Source: Dryocola clanedunensis (GTDB lineage Bacteria > Pseudomonadota > Gammaproteobacteria > Enterobacterales > Enterobacteriaceae). From it: a stretch of DNA of 64,000 nucleotides. Position 1 is the first letter of the stretch, and each line of letters opens with the position of its first letter. Under the pieces are notes generated by a model, which was given only the letters and a program-made list of their open reading frames with translations, was not told the origin of the DNA and ran no database searches. The stretch is from the NCBI RefSeq assembly GCF_025215155.1, contig NZ_JALHAM010000114.1. The stretch is one strand, 5' to 3'. A program made the position numbers and the translations under genes. Of the stretch, positions 1 to 8,283 are shown piece by piece.

Positions 1-473
1 CCAGGAAAACATTTTTTGGGCCAGGCCCCTTCGAATCTGCCACGCGGGATATCCGCCGCCGCCTTATCAGCCTGCTTATCAAATCTGAAGAAGCTAATAA
101 CCATGCTATCCGCCGCGTCTGCGATCGCTTAGTTGATGAAATCATCGATGTGCTGTTTAGCCAGGCGGCTGGTCTTCAGCGCCCTGAATGGTCCTGCTGG
201 ACACAGAATGACGAATGCCAGCTTAAACCTTTGCAGCAATTATGGCTGGACCCGTGGCGTGCGCAGAGCGATGAAGCGTTTCGTCTTGAGCGTGAGAAAG
301 AAGACTGGCAGGCCGCATTAGCGGAGGATTTTGCGCTGTGGCTAAACGGCCATCTGCGACGCGGTGAATTAAACGTTGGCAAAGTCGAGCTTGGGGAGTG
401 GCAAAGTAAACCCCTGTTCCGTCGTCGCCTGCGTGAAATGGAGCAGACCATCAGGAGCTATCGCCATGAGTAA
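1..473 (+). CDS. csy1: Csy1 (Cas8f) of type I-F CRISPR-Cas, C-terminal part
   Basis: The frame is open from the left edge to a TAA at 471-473, so only about the last 157 residues are present. In type I-F systems Csy1 is the large subunit of the Csy surveillance complex and contributes to PAM recognition together with Csy2. The fragment is rich in Arg/Glu helices, as expected for the C-terminal helical part. The identification rests mostly on position: it directly precedes csy2, csy3 and csy4 in the invariant I-F order, and its stop overlaps the csy2 start by 8 nt, which suggests translational coupling. The upstream part of the gene, and any cas1 and cas3, lie outside the window. Confidence 0.85.
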   Translation, partial: RKTFFGPGPFESATRDIRRRLISLLIKSEEANNHAIRRVCDRLVDEIIDVLFSQAAGLQRPEWSCWTQNDECQLKPLQQLWLDPWRAQSDEAFRLEREKEDWQAALAEDFALWLNGHLRRGELNVGKVELGEWQSKPLFRRRLREMEQTIRSYRHE

Positions 474-1398
474 TATCATTATCTTACCCTGGCTGGAGGT
501 GGAAAACGCTAGCGCCGTGGCGGGGCTGACGTGGGGCTTTCCCTCAATCACTCATTTCCTGGGCTATACGCATGCCCTGTCACGCAAACTCCAGCTTAGC
601 CATGGGCTGCGGCTGGAAGGCTGCGGGGTAATCTGCCACCGCCATCAGGCTCATGCCTACTCTTCCGGGCGAGATTACCAGTTTGCTTTAACTCGAAATC
701 CCCTCACCAGAGAAGGGAAAACGGCGTCGTTTAATGAAGAAGGACGAATACACCTGACCGTTTCGCTGGTCATGGAGTGTCACGGTGAAATTGCCAACGG
801 CGATATTGGCATTGGTGATTTGCAGGCGCATCTGCAAACGCTTTGTCAGACACAGAAGCTGGCCGGGGGATCTATTACCCGTTTGCGAAATGTTCGGGTT
901 TGCAGCCACGAGAAATTTAAAGACCATCTCTTTGGCCTGATGCCCGGCTTTGCGCTGCTGGATCGTTCTGACTGGCTTGCTGAACATTATCAGGCGCTCA
1001 AAGCGCACGACCCTGAAACGGAAATGATGGATGCCTGGCTCGACTTCGCGGCGCTGAAGTTCGCGGCGGCAGCCGAGGGTGAACACGCCACGGGGCAGGT
1101 GGACTGGTCCTGGCAGAGAAAACCACGACCGGGTTATCTGGTGCCGCTGATGACCGGCTGGCAGCGTATTTCTCCGCTTTATGCACCGGGGCAGGTAATC
1201 AACACGCGCGATAGCGAGACGCCGTTCTGCTTTGCTGAAGCTGTTTATGGGGCAGGCGAGTGGGTCGGCGCGCATCGCATTAAACAGGCTGACGAATTGT
1301 TCTGGCGTTATCGCACCACCGATACCGGCTACTACTGCCGTGGGCAGGCTACGCCCGAAGACGACAACGAAGAAGTAGATTATTTCGATACATTTTGA
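466..1398 (+). CDS. csy2: Csy2 (Cas5f) of type I-F CRISPR-Cas
   Basis: A 310-residue protein, close to the usual Csy2 length. The start chosen is the ATG at 466, which overlaps the csy1 stop and begins MSNIIILPWLEVENA, a typical Csy2 opening; the longer in-frame extension has no support. Csy2 is the Cas5-like subunit that pairs with Csy1 to hold the 5' handle of the crRNA in the Csy complex. The protein shows the RAMP-like first beta strand at its N-terminus. It is followed after 11 nt by csy3. No frameshift or internal stop is visible, so the gene looks functional. Confidence 0.92.
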   Translation: MSNIIILPWLEVENASAVAGLTWGFPSITHFLGYTHALSRKLQLSHGLRLEGCGVICHRHQAHAYSSGRDYQFALTRNPLTREGKTASFNEEGRIHLTVSLVMECHGEIANGDIGIGDLQAHLQTLCQTQKLAGGSITRLRNVRVCSHEKFKDHLFGLMPGFALLDRSDWLAEHYQALKAHDPETEMMDAWLDFAALKFAAAAEGEHATGQVDWSWQRKPRPGYLVPLMTGWQRISPLYAPGQVINTRDSETPFCFAEAVYGAGEWVGAHRIKQADELFWRYRTTDTGYYCRGQATPEDDNEEVDYFDTF

Positions 1399-1409
1399 GG
1401 GATCACATC

Positions 1410-2408
1410 ATGGCTAAAACGACTGGTATTAAAACCGCCTCTGTACTCGCTTTTGAACGCAAGCTGGCGAATTCAGATGCGGTCATGTTCGCTGGAAACT
1501 GGGATGGAACTGAGTGGGCACCTGTTCGCATCCAGGAGAAAGCGGTGCGCGGAACTATCTCTAACCGTCTGAAGAACGCGCTGGTGAGCGATCCGGCAAA
1601 GCTGGATGCTGAGATCCAGAAAGCCAACCTGCAACGCGTTGACGTTGCGGCGCTGCCTGCGGATGCAGACACATTAAAAATGACGTTTACCCTGCGGGTT
1701 CTCGGGAACCTTTCAACACCGTCGGTCTGCAACGACAAGCTTTATCAGGACACTTTGCAGGGGGTTATTGAGGGATACATCCAGGAATATGGATTTAACG
1801 AACTGGCACGGCGTTATGCCACCAATCTGGCAAACGGGCGCTTCCTGTGGCGCAATCGCGTCGGGGCTGAACATATTAAGGTCGCGGTTAGTCATGACAA
1901 AGGCGACTGGAAATTCAACGCGCACGATTTCTCTTTGCGGGAGTTTGATGAGCAATCCGAAGATATTAAGGCGCTGGCAGCGGTCATAGAGAGCGGGCTG
2001 AAGGGCGATAATTTTGTCCTGCTGAACGTTGAGGCGTATGTCCGTCTTGGCGAAGGGCAGGAGGTCTTCCCTTCCCAGGAGCTGGTGCTGGACAGCAACA
2101 GCAGTAAAAGTAAGGTGCTTTATCAGGTTAACGAGGTTGCGGCGCTGCACTCGCAAAAGGTTGGTAATGCGCTGCGCACCATTGATACCTGGCACCCTCA
2201 GGTAGATTCACTGGGCGCGATTGCCGTAGAGCCATACGGTTCCGTGACCAGTCGAGGCATCGCCTGTCGCCAGCCCAAAGAGAAAATGGATTTCTACACC
2301 CTGCTGGATAACTGGGTCACGAAAGGCGATATACCTGTACCGGAACAGCAGCATTATGTGATGGCGGTTTTGATCCGCGGCGGCGTCTTTGGCGAAAAAT
2401 CAGAGTAG
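1410..2408 (+). CDS. csy3: Csy3 (Cas7f) backbone subunit of type I-F CRISPR-Cas
   Basis: A 332-residue protein beginning at the ATG at 1410 (MAKTTGIKTASVLAF), with GAGGGATCA a few bases upstream as ribosome-binding site. Csy3 is the Cas7-type subunit that polymerises along the crRNA spacer to form the helical backbone of the Csy complex. The recognisable opening 'ASVLAFERKLANSDA' and the C-terminal 'PVPEQQHYVMAVLIRGGVFGE' region fit the family. It lies 11 nt after csy2 and 10 nt before csy4, so one mRNA is likely. The reading frame is intact. Confidence 0.93.
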   Translation: MAKTTGIKTASVLAFERKLANSDAVMFAGNWDGTEWAPVRIQEKAVRGTISNRLKNALVSDPAKLDAEIQKANLQRVDVAALPADADTLKMTFTLRVLGNLSTPSVCNDKLYQDTLQGVIEGYIQEYGFNELARRYATNLANGRFLWRNRVGAEHIKVAVSHDKGDWKFNAHDFSLREFDEQSEDIKALAAVIESGLKGDNFVLLNVEAYVRLGEGQEVFPSQELVLDSNSSKSKVLYQVNEVAALHSQKVGNALRTIDTWHPQVDSLGAIAVEPYGSVTSRGIACRQPKEKMDFYTLLDNWVTKGDIPVPEQQHYVMAVLIRGGVFGEKSE

Positions 2409-2418
2409 GGAGCTGAGG

Positions 2419-2973
2419 ATGGAGAGCTATCAGGAGATTCGATTATTACCGCACCCGGAGTTTAAAGAGCCGATGCTGATGGGCGTACTGTTTTCGAAGC
2501 TGCATCTGGCGCTGGCGGCGCGCAGGGCCGGGGATATTGGCATTAGTTTTCCTGAGACCGGAAAAACACCAGGTTCGGTGGTTCGCCTGCATGGAACAAA
2601 AGCGGCACTGACCGAACTGGACGCCACGCGCTGGCATAACGGGTTAAAGGATTATTGTCAGTTGGCGGATGTAAAGCCCGTGCCAGCGGTAACTGGCTGG
2701 CGGACGGTGAGCCGTATCCAGGTGAAAAGCAACGTAGAACGCCTGTTACGCCGTTCTGTTCGCAAGGGCTGGCTAACAGAAGAAGAAGCGGAGCTTCGGG
2801 CGCTTCAGACGCAGCCTCAGATTACCGGGTTGCCCTATTTGCAGATGAAAAGCCTGTCAACCGGGCAGCACTTCCGCCTGTTTATCCAGCACGGCGACCT
2901 GCAGCCGGAGCCGGTCCAGGGGCTGTTCAGCAGCTATGGACTAAGTGCCAGTACGACGGTTCCCTGGTTTTAA
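2419..2973 (+). CDS. csy4: Csy4 (Cas6f) crRNA-processing endoribonuclease
   Basis: A 184-residue protein, against about 187 for the Pseudomonas aeruginosa enzyme. The ATG at 2419 is preceded by GGGAGCTGAGG. Csy4 cuts the pre-crRNA at the base of the repeat stem-loop and stays bound to the 3' handle of the mature guide. The family's catalytic histidine is His29, and with this start a histidine falls exactly at residue 29 (KLHLAL). The gene closes the cas operon. A repeat array would normally start within roughly 100-200 bases downstream, but none is present, so the enzyme's substrate must come from elsewhere in the genome if the system is active. Confidence 0.93.
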   Translation: MESYQEIRLLPHPEFKEPMLMGVLFSKLHLALAARRAGDIGISFPETGKTPGSVVRLHGTKAALTELDATRWHNGLKDYCQLADVKPVPAVTGWRTVSRIQVKSNVERLLRRSVRKGWLTEEEAELRALQTQPQITGLPYLQMKSLSTGQHFRLFIQHGDLQPEPVQGLFSSYGLSASTTVPWF

Positions 2974-3271
2974 GTCTGTTCATAACGCGGCTTAACGCGG
3001 TACTGGTAGTCGCCGTGGGGCCGGGTGACTATGCGTTGAATCCGCTTGAGCTTATGAGAATGATTCATAAATGGAAGATGCTACGCTTATCGCACCTCTG
3101 TTATGGTTGAGTTACACCCATCCCACAGCGACGCCATATTCCCGGCTTAAATCGCTCCGGTTTTTGCCCTTCAGGCAGGGTCACGTTGTCGGGAACAACG
3201 TGAGAGAGCGATCGTCTGGAACGAATCGCGAACGACCCCAGAAGAAGAGCTGAAACAGCTCCAGCAGCCAT

Positions 3272-3299
3272 AAAAAAAGAGCCGGTGCAAACCGGCTCT
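3272..3299 (-). terminator. Rho-independent terminator, distal copy of a duplicated hairpin
   Basis: AGAGCCGGT (3278-3286), loop GCAA, ACCGGCTCT (3291-3299). On the minus strand it is followed by a run of T from the A-tract at 3272-3277, so it can terminate transcripts coming from fdnGHI. The same 22-bp hairpin occurs again at 3442-3463. Confidence 0.8.
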
Positions 3300-3395
3300 C
3301 CAGACTGATGACAAACCTACAGCGAACGAATTTCGCAAAGATCTCACCGAATAAATAACAAGGAAAATCAATTCATTGATTTTCGCCTGCTTACC

Positions 3396-3431
3396 ACAAA
3401 GAAGGAAAAACCACGCTTTTTCCTTCTTTGT
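3396..3431. terminator. 15-bp perfect palindromic hairpin
   Basis: ACAAAGAAGGAAAAA (3396-3410) and TTTTTCCTTCTTTGT (3417-3431) are perfect inverted repeats around the loop CCACGC. The stem ends in A5/T5 next to the loop, so it is unusual for a terminator. It lies between the two copies of the GAGCCGGT hairpin. Confidence 0.5.
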
Positions 3432-3441
3432 CAGCAAACTA

Positions 3442-3463
3442 AGAGCCGGTGCAAACCGGCTCT
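3442..3463. terminator. Proximal copy of the duplicated GAGCCGGT hairpin
   Basis: The sequence AGAGCCGGT-GCAA-ACCGGCTCT is identical to 3278-3299. It stands 19 bases after the fdnI stop on the minus strand. It lacks a good T-run on the minus strand (TTAGTTT follows), so the distal copy is the better terminator. Confidence 0.55.
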
Positions 3464-3482
3464 CGTAATGACCACCCGGGAT

Positions 3483-4139
3483 TTAAAGCCCTTCGGTACT
3501 CTCTTTTTTCGCTTCGCGCGCTTCAACTTCACGATACCAGCGCGGATGGTGCTTCTTCGCCCAGCGGCGGCTGACCTTGCCGACGACCATGCCTTTAATC
3601 GATCCCTTCACCCAGAAGGCCATATAGATATGGATCAGGATGGCGTGGATCAGAATAATGGCCACCGTGGCGTGGATCAGCAGGCTGTAGCGCACGACTT
3701 TCATCGGGAAGAAGTCGGCGAAATAAGGGCGCCAGATAATCACCCCGGTCACCAGCAGCACAAAGATCAGGCTCATAATTGACCAGAACATCATCTTCTG
3801 CCCGGCATTATATTTGCCGACCTTCGCGACTTTATGCTCGTTGCCCTTCAGCACTTCAACAATGCCTTTTACCCACGGGATATCGTGCTTATCAGGAATG
3901 TTGTGCTTCACGAAGCGGGTGAACATAAACATCAGCGCCACGAAAATCAGCACCCCAAAGAACGGGTGCAGGATGCGGCCCATCTGCGGCGTGCCGAAGG
4001 TTTCCGTCAGCCACTGCAGCGTCGGGAAGAACAGCGCGATGCCGGAGAGCGACACGAGGAAGAAACAGATAACCACTGACCAGTGACAGGCGCGGTCGAC
4101 AAATTTCGTCCTGACAATCATCTTGCTCTTCTTAGTCAT
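3483..4139 (-). CDS. fdnI: Formate dehydrogenase-N, cytochrome b556 (gamma) subunit
   Basis: A 218-residue integral membrane cytochrome b that takes electrons from the Fe-S subunit FdnH and reduces menaquinone on the cytoplasmic face of the inner membrane. The start used is the ATG at 4139 (MTKKSKMIVRTKF), which overlaps the fdnH stop by 8 nt; the longer in-frame extension is rejected. Four hydrophobic segments are visible (about residues 19-38, 52-72, 113-134 and 150-172), with histidines in HW, LHPF and LIHA contexts that match the haem ligands of the family. The protein resembles E. coli FdnI more than FdoI (NIPDKHDIPW, KGNEHKVAKVGKYNAGQ), which identifies the operon as the nitrate-inducible isozyme. 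Confidence 0.95.
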   Translation of the reverse strand: MTKKSKMIVRTKFVDRACHWSVVICFFLVSLSGIALFFPTLQWLTETFGTPQMGRILHPFFGVLIFVALMFMFTRFVKHNIPDKHDIPWVKGIVEVLKGNEHKVAKVGKYNAGQKMMFWSIMSLIFVLLVTGVIIWRPYFADFFPMKVVRYSLLIHATVAIILIHAILIHIYMAFWVKGSIKGMVVGKVSRRWAKKHHPRWYREVEAREAKKESTEGL

Positions 4140-5016
4140 GATGCTCTTCCTCGTCTTCATCCACCTCTTCGTTAGGCCCGATGCCCACATAGTGGAAAAT
4201 CAGCCCGGCAAAGGTTGCAATAAAGCCTGCCGCCGCCAGCGGTTTGAGCAACCCTTTCCACAGATTGATTGGCGTATCAATTTGCGGATCTTTTGGCAGG
4301 TTGTGGTACAGCTCCGGCTGGTCCGCGTGGTGCAGCACGTACATCACGTGCGTGCCGCCAACGCCTTGCGGGTTGTAGACGCCCGCGTGCTCATAGCCAC
4401 GCTTTTGCAGCTTCGCCACGCGTTCGTCCGCCACTTCCAGCATCTCTTTCTTGCTGCCGAAATGAATCGCGCCCGTCGGGCAGGTTTTTACGCAGGCAGG
4501 CTCCTGGCCGACGCTGACGCGATCGACACAAAGCGTGCATTTGTAGACGCGGTTATCGTCTTTATTCAGGCGCGGAATATTGAACGGGCAGCCGGCGATA
4601 CAGTAGCCGCAGCCAATACAGTGTTCCGACTGAAAATCGACGATGCCGTTGGCATACTGAATGATAGCCCCGGCGGACGGGCAGGCCTTCAGGCAGCCCG
4701 GATCCGCGCAGTGCATGCAGCCATCCTTGCGGATGAGCCACTCCAGCTTGCCGTTCTGTGTCGTTTCGCTAAAACGCATCAGCGTCCAGGATTTGGCGCT
4801 CAGGTCCGCGGGGTTGTCGTACACCCCGACGCAGTGACCCACTTCGTCGCGGATATCGTTCCACTCCGAGCAGGCGACCTGGCAGGCCTTACAGCCGATA
4901 CAGCTGGAGACATCGATCAGCTTGGCAACTTCTTCCTTGTAGTCACGCGCCTGCGGCGGTGGCGTCATGGCGTTAGTGGCCGAACGCTTGAGAATATCCT
5001 GAGATTGCATGGACAT
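4132..5016 (-). CDS. fdnH: Formate dehydrogenase-N, iron-sulfur (beta) subunit
   Basis: A 294-residue protein, the same length as E. coli FdnH. It carries electrons from the selenomolybdopterin subunit to FdnI through four [4Fe-4S] clusters. The ligand cysteines are seen in CIGCKACQVACSEW, CMHCADPGCLKACP, CIGCGYCIAGCPF and CTLCVDRVSVGQEPACVKTCP. A single hydrophobic helix near residues 256-276 (LAAAGFIATFAGLIFHYVG) anchors it in the membrane, and the tail is acidic. It has no signal peptide because the enzyme is exported with the Tat-bearing FdnG. It lies 11 nt after fdnG and overlaps fdnI. Confidence 0.97.
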   Translation of the reverse strand: MSMQSQDILKRSATNAMTPPPQARDYKEEVAKLIDVSSCIGCKACQVACSEWNDIRDEVGHCVGVYDNPADLSAKSWTLMRFSETTQNGKLEWLIRKDGCMHCADPGCLKACPSAGAIIQYANGIVDFQSEHCIGCGYCIAGCPFNIPRLNKDDNRVYKCTLCVDRVSVGQEPACVKTCPTGAIHFGSKKEMLEVADERVAKLQKRGYEHAGVYNPQGVGGTHVMYVLHHADQPELYHNLPKDPQIDTPINLWKGLLKPLAAAGFIATFAGLIFHYVGIGPNEEVDEDEEEHHD

Positions 5017-5027
5017 GAGTTCGCTCC

Positions 5028-8000
5028 TTACGCCTTCTCAATGTTGACCAGAAACGCCTTGTACTCCGGCGTTTGCGAGTTGGCGTCGCCAACCGACGGC
5101 GTCAGGGTGTTCGCGAGGTAGCCCTTGCGCGCCACGCCCTCAAAGCCCCAGTGCAGCGGAATACCCACGGTTTCCACTTCCTGCCCGCCCGCCTGCAAAG
5201 TCCGCACGCGCTGGGTGACCACCGCTTTGGCGCGGATAAAGCCACGCTTGCTGCTGACTTTCACCATGTCGCCGTTGGCAATGCCTTTCGTGCTTGCCAG
5301 CTTCTCGCTTATCTCCACAAACTGCTCCGGCTGCATGATGGCGTTAAGCCGTGCGTGCTTGGTCCAGGTATGGAAATGCTCGGTCAGGCGATAGGTTGTG
5401 CCCACGTACGGGAACTCTTCGCGCTTGCCCATGCGCTTCGCGTCGGCTTCAAACAGGCGTGCTGCCGGGTTCGAGATAACGTTCGGGTGCAGCGGGTTGG
5501 TGCCCAGCGGCGTTTCAAACGGCTCGTAGTGCTCCGGGAACGGCCCTTCGGCCATTTTGTCGAGGGCGAACAGTCGACCGACCCCTTCCGGCTGCATGAT
5601 AAACGGCCCGACGCCACTGCCAGGCGCGGCAGTGTTGTAGTCCGGGATATCGTTACCGACCCATTTCGTGCCGTTCCACTCGATAAGCATCCGCTTCGCA
5701 TCCCACGGTTTACCCTGTGGATCTGCGGAAGCACGGTTGTAGATGATGCGGCGGTTGAGCGGCCACGCCCAGGCCCAGCCCAGCGTATTGCCGAGTCCTG
5801 ACGGATCGCTGTTGTCGCGGTTCGCCATCTGGTTGCCGTTACGCGTCCAGCTTCCGGTCCAGATCCAGCAGCCTGAAGAGGTTGTGCCGTCGTCGCGCAG
5901 CTGGGCGAAGGAGTCGAGCAGCTCGCCTTTTTTCACCAGCAGCTTGCCGTCGGCGTCGACAAGGTCGGCAAGGGCATAGCCGTTGCTCTCTTTGGCGACT
6001 TCTTCTGATTCAGGCCCGTCCGGCAGCTTGTAGTTCCACGTCATGTTGAGCACTGGCTCGCGGGCTACACCGCCATGTTCGCGGTAGAGCGTGCGCAGGC
6101 TGTGGAACAGACCGGCCAGGATCTCGCCGTCGTTGCGGGCTTCACCCGGCGCGTCGGCCCCTTTCCAGTGCCACTGCATCCAGCGCCCGGAGTTGACGAT
6201 GGAGCCATCTTCTTCCGCAAAGCAGGTGGAAGGCAGACGGAACACTTCGGTCTGGATCTGCGTCGGATCGACGTCGTTAGACTCGCCGTGGTTCTGCCAG
6301 AAGTTGGAGGTTTCGGTCACTAGCGGATCGATACTCACCAGGAACTTCAGCTTGCTGAGGGAGGCCACGACCTTGTTCTTGTCCGGGAACGAGGCGACCG
6401 GATTAAAGCCCTGGCAGATATAGCCGTTGACTTCCCCTTTATCCATCATGTTGAAATAGTTCAGGACATCGTAGGCCTGGTCCCACTTCGGCAGCCAGTC
6501 GTAGCCCCACTGGTTTTCCGCGGTGGCGGCATCGCCCCAGAACGTTTTCATCAGGCTGACGAAGAATTTCGGGTAGTTACCCCAGTAGTTGACCTGGCCC
6601 GGCTGCGTGGCTTTTGGCGTGTTGGCAGCCAGATAGCTTTCCAGGCTTTCCTGCTTGTCTTTCGGCAAGGTCAGATAGCCCGGCAGGCTGGTGGATAGCA
6701 GCCCTAAATCCGTCAGCCCCTGGATATTGGAGTGGCCGCGCAGGGCGTTTACGCCGCCGCCCGCCATGCCCATATTGCCGAGCAGCAGCTGGATCATCGC
6801 CATGGTGCGGATGTTCTGCGATCCAACGGAGTGCTGCGTCCAGCCGAGAGCGTAGAGGAAGGTCGTCGTGCGATCCGCGGCGCTGGTGGAGGCGAGCACT
6901 TCACAGACTTTCAAGAAATCATCCTGCGGCGTGCCGCAGATATGTTCAACCACGTCCGGCGTATAGCGGGAAACGTGCTCCTTGAGCAGGTTCCACACGC
7001 AGCGCGGATCGGTCAGCGTATCGTCGCGTTTCGCAAAGCCGTTTTCATCGAACTGGTAGTTCCAGCTCGTTTTGTCGTACTGGCGCTTTTCGGCGTCGTA
7101 GCCGCTGAACAGGCCGTCATCAAAGCTGAAATCGTCACGCACCAGCAGCGCGGCGTTGGTGTAGTTTTTGACGTACTCGGCGTTGATTTTACCGTTGGTG
7201 ATCAGGTAGAGGATCACGCCCGACAGGAAGGTAATGTCGGTGCCGGAGCGGATCGGCGCATAGATATCCGCCACCGAAGCGGTGCGGGTAAAGCGCGGGT
7301 CGACGACGATAAGCGTGGCGTCGTTGTTGTTTTTGGCTTCCATCGCCCAGCGGAAGCCGACCGGGTGGGCTTCAGCGGCGTTGCCGCCCATCACCATCAC
7401 CACGTTGGCGTTTTTGATATCAACCCAGTGGTTGGTCATCGCACCGCGACCAAATGTTGGAGCAAGACTTGCTACCGTTGGTCCGTGTCAGACGCGCGCC
7501 TGGTTATCTACCGCTAACATGCCCAGCGAGCGGGCAAACTTCTGGGTTAACATGCCGCTTTCGTTGCTGGAGGCCGAGGCGCACAGCATGCCGGTGGAGA
7601 GCCAGCGGTTTACCGTGACGTTCTGCTCGTTCTTCTCAATAAAGTTGGCATCGCGGTCTTCCTTCATCAGGCGGGCGATGCGCTCGAAGGCGTCATCCCA
7701 ACTGATGCGCTGCCACTTATCGGAGCCTGGCGCGCGGTATTCTGGGTAGCGCAGGCGGTTTTCGCTGTGGACGTAGTCCAGCAGGCCCGCGCCTTTCGGG
7801 CAAAGTGCCCCGCGGCTTACCGGATGGTCCGGGTCCCCTTCGATATGGAAAATGCTGGATTTGGCGTTTTTCGCGCCGTCACCCAGGCTGTACATCAACA
7901 ATCCACAGCCTACGGAACAGTAGGTACAGGTATTGCGGGTCTCTTTAGCGCGCAGCAGTTTATAGTTGCGCACTTCCGCAAGTGCCGCCGTTGGAACAAG

Positions 8001-8075
8001 TCCCAACATTGCAGCCGTTGTGCCTGCCATTCCGCCGGCGCAGATCTTAAAGAATTTTCTGCGACTGACGTCCAT
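5028..8075 (-). CDS. fdnG: Formate dehydrogenase-N, selenocysteine-containing major subunit
   Basis: A 1015-residue selenoprotein read through an in-frame TGA at 7488-7490 (residue 196). It oxidises formate to CO2 in the periplasm using a bis-MGD molybdenum cofactor and one [4Fe-4S] cluster, feeding anaerobic nitrate respiration. The N-terminus is a twin-arginine signal (SRRKFF, then a hydrophobic stretch and ALA). The cluster ligands CTYCSVGC and CPKG follow at about residues 49-93. The residues around the TGA, NQARV-U-HGPTVASLAP, are those of the family's active site. Gene callers will split it into two pieces, 7488-8075 and 5028-7439. The RBS is GAGGTTAAG, directly before the ATG at 8075. 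Confidence 0.97.
7488..7490 (-). other. Selenocysteine (UGA) codon of fdnG with downstream SECIS
   Basis: The TGA lies in frame between two halves of FdnG that join without loss. Just 3' on the mRNA, CACGGACCAACGGTAGCAAG can fold into the short bacterial SECIS stem-loop that binds SelB, as in E. coli fdnG/fdhF. Confidence 0.93.
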
Positions 8076-8102
8076 CTTAACCTCATTGGTATGACGAATT
8101 AA

Positions 8103-8151
8103 CGACGGTGAAAATAGCAGCCAGGCGGGGGGGGATATTGAGTGAAATCAA
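8103..8151 (-). promoter_or_regulatory. fdnG promoter with FNR site
   Basis: TTGAGTGAAATCAA at 8138-8151 matches the FNR half-site pair TTGAT-N4-ATCAA at 9 of 10 positions. On the minus strand TATTTT at 8111-8116 is a possible -10. A start near 8103 puts the FNR site centre at about -41.5, the class II activator position. The start site is inferred, not seen. Confidence 0.8.
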
Positions 8152-8175
8152 ATCGCTAACGAATGGGTAAAGAAA

Positions 8176-8191
8176 TACCTCTTAAGAGGTG
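8176..8191 (-). promoter_or_regulatory. NarL/NarP 7-2-7 site upstream of fdnG
   Basis: TACCTCT-TA-AGAGGTG is a near-perfect inverted pair of NarL heptamers with 2-bp spacing. It lies about 80 bp upstream of the inferred start, in line with nitrate activation of fdn in E. coli. Confidence 0.85.
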
Positions 8192-8244
8192 CCGAAGTCT
8201 TAGAATGGATAACCACTATTGACATGTGGATATAAAAAGGCTGG

Positions 8245-8276
8245 GTAGGGCGGATAAGCAAAGCGTCATCCGCCCC
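8245..8276. repeat. REP element
   Basis: GGCGGATAAGC and GTCATCCGCC form the imperfect palindrome typical of enteric REP sequences, placed between the fdn promoter and the 3' end of ybdK. Confidence 0.75.
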
Positions 8277-8283
8277 AGGATTG

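Larger units (their letters stand above)
2974..3482. other. Intergenic region between csy4 and fdnI, no CRISPR array
   Basis: About 500 bases between convergent operons. I looked for the enterobacterial I-F repeat (GTTCACTGCCGTACAGGCAG and its complement) and saw no copy. From about 3145 to 3270 a minus-free plus-strand frame reads RAIVWNESRTTPEEELKQLQ before a TAA at 3270-3272, which may be a decayed gene tail but has no start. The right half is filled with hairpins, listed separately. A 10-bp inverted repeat GAAAATCAAT/ATTGATTTTC with a 2-nt loop lies at 3363-3384. Confidence 0.6.

Noticed and set aside
50..1275. Antisense frames of 60-195 codons across csy1 and csy2
   Set aside because: They are shadows of the csy genes without ribosome-binding sites or family resemblance.
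4123..7749. Plus-strand frames of up to 332 codons opposite fdnGHI
   Set aside because: Antisense shadows of a GC-rich, strongly conserved operon.
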